Shown here piece after piece: positions 32,825-46,354 of a DNA stretch of 64,000 nucleotides; the first letter of the stretch is position 1; every line of letters starts with the position of its first letter. The notes under the pieces were generated by a model. It did not search any database. It saw nothing but the letters and a program-made list of their open reading frames with translations, and was not told the origin of the DNA. The stretch is taken from positions 218,829,501-218,893,500 of the forward strand of contig OX465596.1 in the NCBI GenBank assembly GCA_950022295.1, given 5' to 3'. A program made the translations under genes and the position numbers. This DNA comes from Bromus sterilis. Lineage: Eukaryota > Streptophyta > Magnoliopsida > Poales > Poaceae.

Positions 32825-35800
32825 TTTAGGTTTGTGATTTTCCAAGCTAGCATTTTTTTGCATCATGAAATTTTTGTAAAAGTAAACGAAATGGGCAAGC
32901 AGAAAAGCCTCAAAATAATTTTAATAAAAGGCCAAACAACAATCTTTTTCCAAAAATGATTTGAAATTTTTGATAAGTCTTATAAATGGGCATGATCACA
33001 TTTCATGTGAAGTGGGTCCCACTCCATGCTCATTGATTTTTCTAAAAGTACAAAATGCCCTTGGAAATTAAATAAATATTGTATTTGCAATTGGAATTTA
33101 ATAAATAAAATTACAATAATTCTGAAACTTTGTGAGGGGATTTATATATGTCCCACTAGCTCACAATAAAGTTTTTATAATTTTATAAAATGTTTTGGTT
33201 TAAAAATCAAAACAAAACAAACAGTACAGAAAAGATAAAAAGAGAAAACAGAAAGAGAGAGAGAACCTTACCCACTTACCTGGCCCATGTGGCCCAGTCT
33301 GGCTTCAGTCCCAGCCCAGCCCAGCCGACAGGGGAGGGCAGGGTCGTCTTCTACCCGAGGCCAGGCAGGCAGCTCGCCGCCGTGGCAAGCATGCCCACGC
33401 CGTGCCACGTCCTGCTTGCCCCCCTGGCCTCCTTTTCCTCCTCGTGGACGCCTGGAGACGTCCAGGGTCTTCTTCCTCTCTCCCATTTCTTCTTCCTCCT
33501 CTGTCTCGCCAGTTCTGCGCGCACCCGACACGCTTACCTCGCCACCGATGTGAGCCGACACAGCCACAGGCCTCCCCAAGCTGCAACACCTTATCCAGAA
33601 GCTTCGCCAAGATCTTCTTCGTTGAGCCGCCGCCCCAATTTGAGTAGAGGAGCCACTCCAGCGACGCCAGACCCAAGTCCTCGCCGCCGGCCGCCGTGGA
33701 GCTCGAGCTCAAATTCGCCGCCTCCGGTCATCCTTCGGCTGCCCCGAGTTCACCTTCGACTTCACCGTGAGCTCCAGCTCGTTTTACCCCTCCTAGCTCC
33801 CCTCCTCGTGCTCCCTGTCGCCGTTCGCCATGTACACAGGCCACGGCCGCCGCCGGGCTTGAACCCTCCGTCGCTCCTGTGCCCGTCTTGGTGCACAGAT
33901 GGCACCAATGGGTGAGGGTGGACCAGGCCTACACCCCAGTGCCCCTGGTCTTGTCTCCCGTGCCCTCCAGCCAACTCCGGCGAGTTCACCGGCGAGTCGC
34001 CGGCCAGCCCGAGCCTAACCCCCCTCCTCTCTGTCTCTGACCAGTGGGCCCAAGGCCATTAACCCTAATGACCTAACTAACTAACCCCCCTGACCCACTG
34101 ACTTGTGGGGCCAGGCCCCCTAAACTAATTTTAGTTAGTTAATTAACTCTCCGGTTAACCCAGAGAGGCCGACAAGGGGGGCCCACTAACAGGGTTCACT
34201 GGTCAGCCCCCTGACGTCATGCTGATGCCAGCATGACGCAGTAAATCTTAAATCAATTATTAACTCAGAAAATATAGAAATTTGGCTAAACTTTGAATAT
34301 TAATATCTTTTAAACCATAACTCCAAATGAAATGTTTTTATATGAAAAATGATCAGAAGAAAATGCTCTATCCAAATATGCAACTTTCAACCATGTTTGA
34401 ATTGATTATGTTGAAGAACCAGTACCTTTTTGCTATATGGAATATATGATATAATTCAGTTCAAATGCCAAGACCAATTCAACTTGAACCATTGCAATGC
34501 AATACATTTCACATGGACATAAGAAGCACAACACACCCATGATCATCTTCAAATCATGCCATATTGTTTGACCATTGTAATTTATCAATTGTGTGCTTTA
34601 CTTCTATTGCTTAGGTGATTGCATCTTCTCGATAGAGTTGATCTCGGAGACGAGTTCAACCTCACGTCAGAAGTACAGTACCTCGTGATCGTCGGCAAGG
34701 CAAGCACCCCCTCTTTGAACATGTCGATAAAATCCCAGTTCCCTCTCATTCTCTCTTATGCATGTTTAGGATTTCACCATGATACGTTCTACCGCTAGTT
34801 GAACCTATTCCTTTCCATGACCTATCATTTTGTCACAGTAGTAAGCAAACCACAATCCTAGCAGATCTAGGAGTTGTTTGATATCATGTGGCCCCTGCAA
34901 CTGTTACAGCTTATTGCATGCTTAGAGGTTACAAAGAGGCTACTTTGTTGTGAGTCGGGATGGTAGTGCTCATGTGAATGATGGTGGTAACGTGTTGGTG
35001 AATTTGACCTAAACAAGGTGAACGATGAGAGGCTGTGTAGGAGTACACAGTGGGTTGTCTCGTTGAACACCGCCTTAAGCCCGAGTTCTTGTGTTGTTAT
35101 CCAAGACTAAGAGTACGACCACACATTTGGCTCACTGACTCCTCTCGGCCTAGTACCTCACCCCGGACCAAGTCCAGGAGTCGCAAGTAGTTCGAACATG
35201 AAATGATCTCAAGCAGGTACATCAAGGTAAGTGGTGGACGTAGGTTGTGGGCACGTTGAATCAAGTGATCATGATCGAGTTGAGCTCGATGACGGTCACA
35301 CAACGTTTGAGTCTGCATCGGAAAAATCGGCCGGATTCCGATTATGGTCCTAACTTAAATAGGCGACTCCCTAGGACTAGAGATGGTGTTGTGAGTGAAG
35401 TGTCGTGGCAACATCCTCGCCGGTACTCGCTTGAAGGGTCCACTCCCAGGCGGTAACTGATGCGTGTGTGTGTGTGTAGCAATACACCCCTGCAGGGTTA
35501 ATGAACTATTCGAATAGTCGTGTCCGCGGTTATGGACTACTTGGAGACCTTTACTTGATCATAGACAACTTCAATGGTTACTCTAAAATTGCCAAGATAA
35601 GTGTGAGTGCTATGGCGTGCTTCCTCGTGGGGAAGTCGAGGAAGTATCCATAGTGATGTATTGGTTGGAGACTTGTTACTTAGACTCGTGTACGCTCCTT
35701 ACCTCTTTCTGGTATTCGTAGTACAGGACTAGCCAAGTCAAAGTTGGCACGTCTGCAATGAAACCCCGCCTCCCTTTGCCTTGATACATGTGCATGAGTA

Positions 35801-36669
35801 GTATAGTTCCAATGTAAGTCTTGTTGAGTACGTCTTTGTACTCACGTTTTCTTATTCTATGTTTTAGAGACGGGACCACTGACCCTGATGGTGGCCTCTA
35901 CCTCGAGCTCGATGTGGACCAACTCGCATGGTTCCAGAAAGCAGCCTGTGCCCTTTGGAGGGTCGTTGTATTTTTCTTTCGGGCTTCTTAAGCCATTTGT
36001 TAAAATTGTCTTTACTAATACATAATTTGCTTCCATTGATGTTTGATGTAATGTTGGATCACAACCATGTGATCTCTGCTTGTAATACCACTACTATGTC
36101 TGCTCTGTTTAGCAGAAGTTAGAAAGACTATGAGTTTGTAGAGTTCATGTTGTGATTACCTGTTGTTTACACTGGACATGTATGGTGCGTGTATGATTAT
36201 AACGTGCATGTCTTAGTGTGGGGTTCGATAGCTTAGTTGTGTTCTTGCCGGAGGTCTTTCATATACCAAGTGGCCCTTAGATGTGCGCAGCTTGGGCATC
36301 GAGATGAGATTGCTCGTGACTCTGTCATGTGGCACACTTTGTTGTATGATTGAGCCCGCCCGAGATCCCGACTAGGTGATCGGGCTGGAGTCTGTTTATG
36401 TAAGTGTTATAATTCAATCGAGAATATGGTTGAGGCGACTTGTCTATGAGTATGGGATTTCACCACCCATAATCATTTAGACTTGTGAGCGGGCGATGAG
36501 GACCCATCTCAGTTGATCATCCAGCCTGGATGGGATGCCCCTCACGTTTGATGCTTTCTAAGAGTGTTCTGTGCTTGGCCTTGTGTGCTTAGACAAGTGG
36601 GTACGACTCTCGGCTCTCCATATGATTGTGTTGTAACAGAAATTACATACGCAAACTCGGGTCCCGACA
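32811..36669 (+). repeat. Element F 3' LTR, 3859 bp
   Basis: Same layout as the 5' copy: GC-rich open stretch about 33270-34030 (241-codon frame from 33190, no domain), palindrome module 35488-35537. It ends GGTCCCGACA before the CCAAT duplication. Confidence 0.95.
35488..35537 (+). promoter_or_regulatory. Triple-palindrome LTR module, element F (3' copy)
   Basis: P1 is CCCTGCAGGG, perfect (35488-35497). P2 is CTATTCGAATAG (35506-35517). P3 is GTCC-8 nt-GGAC (35522-35537). Confidence 0.68.
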
Positions 36670-36674
36670 CCAAT

Positions 36675-37542
36675 ACTGTGGACTCGGCTATTCGAATAGA
36701 TTTGAAACACTCTGCAGAGGTTGTGCACTTTACCCACACCATGGAGCTCCTTGCCCAAGGACTAGGACTAATCCAATGAAACTTGACTACCGCGTAACCC
36801 TTCTACGGTACCACCGACATTGCATGTCTTGGGTATCCCTGTGTCCTCCAGACACCTGCCAACGCATGGCCCTGACCATCGCATGGTCCTTAACATTGTC
36901 CCAATCGGGGACTCCCGGGTAAATTCATCAACTCTGGATCTCAAGATTACCACCACCTACCTTATCAGGGTAGCGTGCAATGCGTAACCTCCCTTCTTTG
37001 GTGGCACCCGTGAAAGGCACTACGATATCCCAAGCTAAAGCATGCCCATATAGGAAAATGTGGCTGCACGAAATAAGTCCGGTTCGGTGGCACTTGGTCA
37101 ACTGTTAATTCATGTTCATTAAGTTTCAACCATGTTCATTAGCAATATGAAATCAAGTCATAGATCATCATGATAATAAGCATATGAACATGATACCACC
37201 AAGCATGAGCAGCAACTAATATGGATCTACATGGATTCATCGGCGCATGGTCATCAAAACATATATGGGATCAACACGTATGAAATACTAGCATGAATCA
37301 TGATGGAATTAACATGGATATGTCATGAGCTCAAGCAAACATGTATATGATCAGAGAACATATCATGGTCAATTTAACATGGCATGATTTATTTAATTAT
37401 CAATTAAATTTAAAGCAATTTCAATCAAATGAGCAAAGCATCATGTAGCAATTCAAGACCCTCATGACAAGAATGTTATGGCTTTCCTTGATCAAGTGGA
37501 GCATCACTGAAGTCCTGGTTCTCAGCAAGCAAGTTGGGGTCA
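36675..37542 (-). repeat. Element B 5' LTR, second piece
   Basis: It continues the B LTR after F and matches about 14323-15187. It keeps P2 (36688-36699) and a perfect P1, CTCTGCAGAG (36710-36719). It ends where element C begins; GGTCA (37538-37542) is the likely target site of C (GGTCC in the other LTR). The remaining LTR lies right of the window. Confidence 0.88.
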
Positions 37543-39177
37543 TGTGGCACCCCGGCTCAGAGCAACCGGTTTACCTTACATTGCCAGCCCAGAGATCAAG
37601 TCTTCTGGCAATGCACAACATATTGGTACAGAATACAACCGCTTCATAGTAATTATACAGGTACATAGGTTCGGGATTACAACTGCTACGAGGCATGGCG
37701 GCACATCTCGTGCAGCAACACTATCAACATTATTTATGTCACATCTCAGGGCCTCAATACGATCGACGAAGGACTCTACGGCAGCGGAACAACGAGGTGA
37801 CGGGACTCCATTCCACGGGGACACTGCTGGTGTCCTTAGTTACCACCCAACCAATCACGTGACCACAGTTTCATCATTAGCATTCATATTATTAAACAGA
37901 TTAGTGTTGACCGTTGTGTGACCTAGTACGAACTGTGTCCCATTACCGAGGACGCGGCTATTCGAATAGATTTTGACTCTGCAGAGTTTGTGCATGTTAC
38001 CCACATTATGGAGTTCCTCCTCCATCCAGCACCCCGGTACTTGTCCCACAGGATCCTAGGAACTCGCACCGCGGGAGTGAACTAGGACATCTCCAACGAA
38101 ACTCGACTACCGCATTACCTCCCTACGGACTCACCGACACACGGTCTTGGGTATCCCTGTGGTTAGGTGTCCACGTTACCACCAGAACCACTCGGCCACC
38201 TTGTGGCAAACTATCCCAACGGGGACTCCCGGGTAAACAACTATGGATGTCAAGATTATCACCACCTACCTGATCAGGGTAGCGTGCGTGCATAACCTCC
38301 CCTATTGGGTGATATCCGTAGAAGGCACTACGCTAGCACGAGTCAAGGCCCGCCCATACAAGCAAATGTGGCTGCACGGAAAAGCTCGGTTCGGTGGCAC
38401 TTGGTCAACAATTTTGTTCATTAAGTTCTGGTGAATAGCAATATAAAGACATGGCAACATGCCATGAGTATGAACTACTATCATGCATATGCATCAACTA
38501 ACATGGCATAAAATCAGGAGCATGATCATTACTAGCATGATTCTGGTATAGACATGGCAACGAAATAAACATGGTGATAATATGTACTAGAGTGACATGA
38601 CAAAATCAGTAGGCATAGCATGTTTATATCAATCACTTATTATGGTTATTTATTTTTCTTAGCAAGTAATGTAAAGTCAATCAAAATGAACCCAAGTAAA
38701 TGATTTAATTCATCAAAAGGCAACTTAAGCTCCTCATGACCAGATTGTTATGGCTTGCCTTGGTCAAGTGGAGTATCCTTGAACTCCTGGTCTCCTGCAA
38801 GCACTTGATCACCTTCTGAAAAATAAAACAAGTGGCAAATAAAAATAAGTCCAAATCACTCCTTCACTGTCCAGTGGACCTAAATAGTGACCCAAGTTCC
38901 CAAACTTTGCCAACTTGAAGAGGATATCAAAAGAAAAATGTAGCAAAAAGAATCAACTCATTTGGCCTTGTGGTTTAGGAGTAATTGATGGTCAAAGTTT
39001 GGTCAAAATTCCATTTTTAAATAGATTAAATCAATTTCCAGAGAAAATCCAGAGGAGGCCACATCGAAGGCGTAAACCTCCGCGGGCGCCTCCACTTATA
39101 CCGGTTCGGAGAGGCTGGAGTGTCTGACGGGTGGGGTCAGGGTGTCAGGTCGAAATAAAAAGAGAGGGAGATAGAGG
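37543..39177 (-). repeat. Element C 3' LTR, first piece
   Basis: It starts TGTGGCACCCCGG like B's LTR but is clearly diverged from it. The palindrome module is at 37937-37987. It is interrupted at 39177 by the Copia element, with target duplication AGAGG (39173-39177 and 48483-48487). It resumes at 48488 and ends at 49974, about 3.1 kb in total. Confidence 0.88.
37937..37987 (-). promoter_or_regulatory. Triple-palindrome LTR module, element C
   Basis: P1 is ACTCTGCAGAGT, a perfect 12-base palindrome (37976-37987). P2 is CTATTCGAATAG (37958-37969). P3 is GTCC-9 nt-GGAC (37937-37953). Confidence 0.68.
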
Positions 39178-39672
39178 TGTTGGGAAACGTAGTACAAAAC
39201 AAAAAAATTCGGCCTACGAATCAAGAACCCAAGATCATCCAAGAAGATTGCATACAAGGTTTTAGGTCATGGCTCACCAACCGATGTAGCAGAAGTAGAG
39301 TTGGTGAAGCTCGTGGACGTAGTGGAAGTAGATCACGCAAGTTCTCCCACGAACAGTCCCTCGATCAATCCCACGAACAAGTCCCGCGATCTAGTCCCAC
39401 GGACAAGTTCCATGAACAAGCTCCTCGAAGAAGGGTCGAAGGAACGACCCCTCCATTAGTATCCACACATCCCGTAGCAGCAATCCAGCAGCGCTCCGCC
39501 GTCCAGAGATGAACGCCACCGAGAAAACTAGAGGGAGAAAACCCTAACGGATTCCGATCTAGAACAGCGTCTAAACCGGGGTCTAATTGTGGAGCAACGG
39601 GGTTTAGAGGAGGGAGGGTGGCGCATAGGCCTTGGGGACAAGTTGTGCTGCGCCCCCCACCCCTCCCCCACA

Positions 39673-39680
39673 TTATATAG
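39673..39680 (-). promoter_or_regulatory. TATA box in the Copia 3' LTR
   Basis: The minus strand reads CTATATAA in a GC-rich surround (CCACCTATATAATGTGGG). It is 230-280 bp downstream, in element sense, of the heat-shock-element-like array. The same sequence is at 46850-46857 in the other LTR. Confidence 0.7.
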
Positions 39681-39907
39681 GTGGCCAAGAGGCCCTTGGG
39701 GCGCAATAAGGGGGGTGGGGAGTCCAACTTGGACTCCCAAACCTCCCAAACCTTCCCACCGGAAACCTGCCATATTGGAGAGTTGGACTTTCCACCTGGA
39801 GGGGGATTCCTTCCCCTTGGTGTGCCCCCACCCCTTGGCCGGCCAGGGAAGCCTAGGTGGCTTGCCCCCCAAGGCTAGGGGCGCAGGGGAGTGGGTGGTA
39901 CTGTCCG

Positions 39908-39955
39908 GAACCTTCTGGAACCTTCCATGACCTTCTAGAAGCTTCCAGGACCTTC
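39908..39955. promoter_or_regulatory. Heat-shock-element-like array in the Copia LTR
   Basis: GAA and TTC alternate at a strict five-base step: GAA 39908, TTC 39913, GAA 39918, TTC 39923, (TGA 39928), TTC 39933, GAA 39938, TTC 39943, (GGA 39948), TTC 39953. Eight of ten units are exact. Heat-shock factors bind alternating nGAAn units; three are usually enough. Binding is inference. Confidence 0.6.
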
Positions 39956-41305
39956 CGGGACATACCAGGACCGTTTCGGGACATTCCAGACACTTCTGGA
40001 GCACTTCCAGGACCTTCCGAGACCGTTCTCGGACGTTCCGGAGCCATCCGGATAGTTTCCAAGACCATCCGAGTTACAGTTTAAGCCACCGGATGACCGC
40101 GAAGGTTGTCGGGACGCCCAGCGATTATCCGGAAACTATTCCGGTTGATCCAGGACTTCCCCAGTACCATTCTCATATGTTCCGGAACCACCTCGGACTA
40201 CTCCAGAGTGATCCGGACATAACCTTAAATACCCAGAACTACTTCTGGTGCCCTTATGAACAATTCCATAAATCTCCGGAACTACTTCCGGTACCCGTAT
40301 GAACTATTCTGCTTTGCTTCCACTAAACCTTCTACCATACTAGTATTCTAACAGACTACTGCTCGTTAAGTGTGTGACCCAATAGGTTCGGTATAATGCG
40401 GACATGACTCAGAACATCTTCCGGACATAGGTCAACAGCCTTTTGTCAATAGCCAATAATCAACAGCAGAGCCATGGACACCCATGTTGACTCCCGCACA
40501 TACACGAAGAAACTTCGAGTGAACCATTATGTTTAGTCATGTACCATTCCCTTTGCTTCGCGATATATGACAAAGTTAGAGGAGAGAAGTTTGGCACCCA
40601 TGTGTAACAACTTTTGAACACAAGCCACTCGTTATCCTCTTTGCTCGTTTGTCCCTTTTCTCGTTATCGTATTCCGGTATCCCCGTGACTGAATCACAAT
40701 GCGTCTGGCCAGACTATAATGGATACCGTCATACCGAGTGGGCCCGAAGTGAATATCTTCTTCATCGTGAAGGAGCAAATCCCATTCTTGAACTATCACA
40801 GTCACTAGCCACACCATCTGACATACCCAGAACTTATTTTACTACTTCCCATTTACGGGAGGATTCATCTAAGAACCAAAGCATGTCTTCCTGTGTGAAG
40901 CAACTCGATACTCTCATGGTCTAAGGAATTACGTATATGAAAACATTTCATGATATGACTTATAACGTAGTTACGATGTGATCTCTAAGTATATCATTCA
41001 ATACTGGGGTGGGTTCAACATCATTGTTCTGCTAACAATATGTTCCCATTGCTATTGACATCCTTGTTACAAGAACAATGTCCATGATTAAGAAAACGTA
41101 ATCATCAGTTAGCACATGAGATGGTCTTAGAGGCTAAACCAGGAACTCTTGGTGTTTACATTTCCACACATGCAAATGAGTTTTCTTCTGAATCTCACAG
41201 TCAGGGTCATTGCAATTATAGCACAGAAATATAAACATTAATTATGAACGTGGAAATATATATATAATAACATTTTATTATTGCCTCTAGGGCATATTTC
41301 CAACA

Positions 41306-41320
41306 GTCTCCCACTTGCAC
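41306..41320 (-). other. Copia element polypurine tract
   Basis: The minus strand reads GTGCAAGTGGGAGAC directly before the LTR start, as in BARE-type elements. Confidence 0.85.
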
Positions 41321-44300
41321 TAGAGTCAATAATATTGTCAGTGCTTGAGCACTTTACACCTATGGCATACCGGTGTAAGAAATGCTTCATTTGTGGTATA
41401 GACCTCATCTTCGGATCTGACGTTTCAGGCCCGTTTGTATCTTGCATATCTTCGCGTTTTCACGCTATCATAAAATTCACTAATTTTATCAGTTTAGCTT
41501 TGTATATGTTTGAATCATTTGGCAGGACCTTGGTTCCTTTAGAATAAGTCATGAAATCATTCGTCAATGTTCCATGAGCTTCAAGCATCTAGGAAACCAT
41601 ACCATGTTCATAAATGAATTTATGATTCAAAATACCCTCCTTGTTACTTCTTTAAGCAACAATATACTTAGCCTCTGTTATAGAATTCGCCACAGTATCG
41701 AACTTGACATAGTTCCTCCATACTGTGCCACCCTTACGTGTGAAACACATAATCCCAATTAAAATCGAAAATCGATCGGAGTAAGTATGAAGACTGAATT
41801 GGTGTAACTGTTTACATCAAAATTCAGCTGGTGTAACTTGTTACAACGAGCTCTTCATTATCTCCATTTTCTGAGAAACATATCTTATCTATCATCAGTT
41901 TAACTTTTCACTGTTTGTCCAATGATCAACATATTGATCACTTTGGTATCTTGCTCACAACCTTTTGGAGCGTTGGTCATATCTGGTCGTTTTACATATT
42001 ATGGTGTACATGATTAATCCAAACACACAGGTGAGTGGAATTCAATTCACGTGTTTTTTTTTGCTTATCTGTGTTCATCAACACTGATTTCTGCAAACAA
42101 CTTTTCACCATGACTTCGGCAAGAACATGTTTCTTGGCATTTCATACTAAACTACTTTAGTATCATGTCAATATGTAGTGTTGGCTTAGCATGATCAGGA
42201 ACTTACTATCTTCATAGATCACTGTGCTCAATACTAATGCTATATCAGCCCAAGTTCTTCAACTGAAAACTATTTCCAACGAAGTCCTTAATCGTGTCAA
42301 GAAATTTACATCATTTCTAATCAACAATATGTCATCTACATAAGGTTTTAGAAATATCATTCAGCTCACACTTACTTTCTTGAACATTCAAGCATCTTCG
42401 TTATTCCCGATGAAAACAAACTCTTTTGGCAATTTCATCACAACGAAAATTCCAACTCCATTATGCCAGCTTCATTCCATCACTGGATATCCAAGGCTTG
42501 CATCTATTTTAGCATCCTTTGAATCGACAAAACATTCCGGTCGTATCACATATACGTCCTTTGTTATTTTTCCGTGTAGGAACGTTGTTTTGACGTTCAT
42601 TCTACCATATCCTATAAATGATATATGTAGTAATTGCTAATATAACCCGAACTGACTAAAGCATCTCTACGGTCGACATTACTTCGCCGTAGTCAACTTT
42701 TGAACTTGCTAGAAAACATATTTCCAACGAGTTGAGCTTTATGGATAAAACAATTTCATTCGAATCAGTTATAGATCCATTTATATATTCTTCAGACTCT
42801 TAGTCTTTCGGAGGGTCTACCAAGTTCAAAACTTGACTTACTTCCATGGATACTATCTCGGATTATTTGGCATTTAGCCAAATCCCGGAGTCAGGGCCCA
42901 TCAACGCTTCTTTGTATATCACAAGTTTATCATTGTCGAACAACAATATCTCGTTTTACATATCATGAATGTTTGTACGAGTTTTGTCTAACCTGTGTGG
43001 TTCAGCTGCGCACTTATTTGAAGATTCATCAATCTTTAACTAGTTTCACTGTCCTCCCACTCACTCTTTTGCAAGAAACCATTTTCTTCAAAACACATTG
43101 TTCTTAACAGCAAACCGTTTTGCTTTTTTGTAGTGATAGAGGAATACCAAACCTTTTGGAATAACCTTCACAAAGTAGCACTTATCTGATTTGGTGTTTT
43201 TGAGTATGTCAAACATATGTCTCATATACCCAACTTTTAAGAAAAGACAACAGGGTTTTAACAGTCCATACCACATCTAATATGGTGTCATTTTAACAGA
43301 TTTGATGGTGCTCTTTTCAGTGTAAAAGCCGTAGTCACTAACGCATAACTTTAATAAGTATAATGGCAAATTGATAAACGTCATATTTGATCTTACCGTG
43401 TCATACATGGCTTGATTACATCTCTCGAACACTTTACTCATAGTGGTGTTCCGGGAGACGCAAGTTATGATACTTCTTCACAACTCATCAGACGTTCGCT
43501 AAACTTGTAACTCAAATATTACTTTCTACAATCTAATTTGCAGAAGCTTCATTTTCTCGTTACAATGAGTTTCTATTTCACTCTAAAATTCCTTGAACAT
43601 TTCAAAGATTTCAGACGTATGTCTCTATTGAACAGATATCCACATATCTACTTCAACTCATGAGTGAAGATAGGGAATCCACTGCACACAACTACACTTA
43701 TTGGACTACACACATCATCATGTATGATTACCAATGGTTTAGTTGCCCGTTCATGTATGGCCTATTAACGGTGTTTTAGTCACATTACTTCGAGACAAAG
43801 ATCGCAAGCGTCAAGTGATTCATAATCATATGACTCGAAAGTCCATCACTTATGGAAATTCTTCATGCATGTTATGTCACTTGTGATAAACGGCAGTGCC
43901 ACATCTATGTGGTATTTCTGTCAGTCTTGCGACGTTTAGCGTCAGTGTTATGGATGTTTAGTATTATTATCAAGATTCATAACATACACCCTATTCATAA
44001 TGGAAGTATGGCCTTTACGTTATTCATAGCTTTGAACAACTCTCTTGCAACAAACATGATTCAAAATGATGTTTTGCAACAAGGCTAAAGTGTAGTAACA
44101 ATTTACTCAACTCTAAAATGAATTATGAAGATAATCATAGAGTCAACACACGGTATATTAAACCTTTTACCGTGTTCCCGAGCGTGTCAAAACTCATCAT
44201 TAGCTAGTCATAAAGGCCATAGTATTTCTTGCATCGAGTTGCAACAATATGCAATCGATGTGATATTCCGGTGATCAACAGTTTAATCACAATATACAAA

Positions 44301-46340
44301 ATCCACAATTAACTGCTTAATCATGATTCCCAAGAATTACATCTCTTGACTAGCAATGAATTCATCTATAACTCCGTATGACTTTCATTTCTGAGCTGGT
44401 TATTCCAGTCTTCTTTCGTTTTGCCTTTATACGTATCATAGTTCTATTTCCAATGTCACTCCTACTCACAGAAGATCACACATGATCAAGGGTGGCGCAG
44501 GCCATGGACTTTCCGGCGTGTAAGTCTTACTAACACCCTATGGAACTTCCTTTCCCTTAATCCTCATCATCATATGATCATTGTTCTTCTGGATCCCACA
44601 CTTATCAGTTTTGTTTAGAGCACAATGAACATTTTCACTAATGCTTACAATCATACATTGTACTAGATATCTTATATCCAACATTAATTGTCTTACTACT
44701 GAAAACTTATTTTTCAGTTCCATGAATATAACATAACTATCCCAAACTTTTCGAAGTTCGGGTTTCATGGTGGTGAAGACAATGCACTTAGCTATCGTGG
44801 AATTCTAGCATTTTGGATTATGGACATAAGTCACATCATCCATAGCATCAGCGGGAGAGCATCAAAAATTTGCGATAGGACAAGCTCCTTCTCGACACTA
44901 TTAAGGATAGTCCTCACAATACGGTACCAATCGTAAAGTTTTTACCAGATAAAACAGTTAATCAAAATCAATTGGGAAGGTGGTAACGCGAGCCATTATT
45001 CTACAACGATAATGCAAATACTAAGACTTTGTTCATAATTAAGTTGCACTTGTGATTAATCAATTTAATTACTTAGTGCGCTCCCACTCAGATCAATATC
45101 TCTCGTAATTGATGCTGGAGTGATTCAAGATCCAACCCAATCGTCCGCCATTGATGTGACATCACTGATGACTTAGACTGGACCGGTAGGCCAACTTGCC
45201 AATCACGCCAAAGGTGATTCTTGTTCATCTTTCGATGGGCGTGTTCCGGTAGCAAACTTTTATCCAAACCGTCAAGATAACCAAGTGTAATGTGTTGTGT
45301 GTTCTTTTAACACACCCGTCTTTTATGCGTCACACCGTGTGCACCCATGTGACATGACCTGCTCCGGTGTGAAACATAGTATAGACGGTGCTACAGTTGG
45401 GAGAACACTATCAACTTGATATTGTTTTGCGAGAGATCACCCTAATAAAACACGACTACCGCGCATCAAACAAGGGTGCATCAAAGGGATAAACATCACA
45501 GGCAGTTCATAAAATTATGTGATATAGTATAGCCCTTTGCTTCGTGAAGTCTTCATTGTCTTCACGTCGTCGCGGTTGAAGTCACCGTGTCCACCAACTT
45601 TGTCCTTGGCGCCGGGAACATCACCACGGCTTCCGGCATGTGCGTCGGGGTCCACCTCCGCATCGTGGATCATCACCTTGCATCTATCTATTGCTTTGCC
45701 TCGAGCTAATAAACAGTTCTGGCACGCAGGCCATAATTAAGTGACAATCATATGACTCCAGTCATCATGCCGTACCACGACACGCAGGTCGCGAATAAAT
45801 ATTACATCATATAGCGTCTCATACAAACACATTGCAAATCTTGAAGGCTATACCACATCACATGCATACTCTGCAAAAACGAGTTAGATCGCCATCTACA
45901 CGGGTTGTTGCAACTTTTATCGTGGTTGTTAAGTAGGTTTACAAGGCAAACGAGAAACCCTAGATAAAACAAAACACGATACTTCTTTTGTTGCTAGTTT
46001 AACATACGGGGTGCGTGCGGCAACTAATGCCACAAGCCAAACTTCGTTAAACGCGTGACCCCCGTGTGGATTTGAGTTCATAAAATCCACAAGACTCTCC
46101 ATGTTAAATCTTCTATTGCGAGATTAAGATGAGATCCAAGGAGTTTGATGTAGACCATGATCAAGGCAACCAGCATACTGAAAGCAGCATAGAGGGATCG
46201 ATGGAAAACTCAATCCTTGTAGCAAAACCTCAACTTGCCATCAAGCATAGAAAAAATCACATGACAGGGAAGCAACAAGAAAATGAATGCCTCATATCAC
46301 ACATATGATCTAGACCTAAACATGCATCTAATCAAGGATC
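41321..46340 (-). pseudogene. Decayed interior of the Copia element
   Basis: No frame longer than about 76 codons is open on the coding strand. One clear relic is a Copia reverse-transcriptase active site: the minus strand of 42320-42345 reads YVDDILLI. I could not place gag, protease or integrase borders with confidence. The stretch is AT-rich and holds no other feature I can support. Confidence 0.75.
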
Positions 46341-46353
46341 GCTCATGATACCA
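46341..46353 (-). other. Copia element primer-binding site
   Basis: The minus strand reads TGGTATCATGAGC one base inside the LTR edge. It is an initiator-methionine-tRNA type site with one extra T relative to the sites of A, B and F. Confidence 0.75.
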
Positions 46354-46354
46354 C

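Larger units (their letters stand above)
24059..36669 (+). mobile_element. Element F, full-length Ty3/gypsy retrotransposon, 12,611 bp
   Basis: It has two LTRs (24059-27910, 32811-36669), a primer-binding site, gag-pol and a polypurine tract, all on the plus strand. It is bounded by a perfect five-base duplication CCAAT (24054-24058 and 36670-36674). It interrupts the 5' LTR of B inside that LTR's P3 hairpin. It is related to A in pol, LTR ends and palindrome module, but lacks A's leader ORF. Its coding region has several stops and one frameshift, so it is dead. Confidence 0.96.
39178..41305 (-). repeat. Copia element 3' LTR, 2128 bp
   Basis: The plus strand runs from TGTTGGGAAACGTAG to TTTCCAACA. 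It holds a TATA box (39673-39680, minus) and a heat-shock-element-like array (39908-39955). About 39895-40300 is rich in short TTCCGGA-type repeats. ORFs of 60-120 codons here are present in both LTRs and look like chance. Confidence 0.95.

Noticed and set aside
33190..33915. 241-codon frame in F's 3' LTR as a gene
   Set aside because: The corresponding frame in the 5' LTR (24534-25157) starts later and is shorter; low-complexity Ser/Pro/Arg composition suggests non-coding LTR sequence.
39589..39930. 113-codon plus frame in the Copia LTR (and its twin at 46766-47107)
   Set aside because: Both copies exist because the LTRs are duplicates; the frame lies antisense over the promoter and TATA box and shows no domain.
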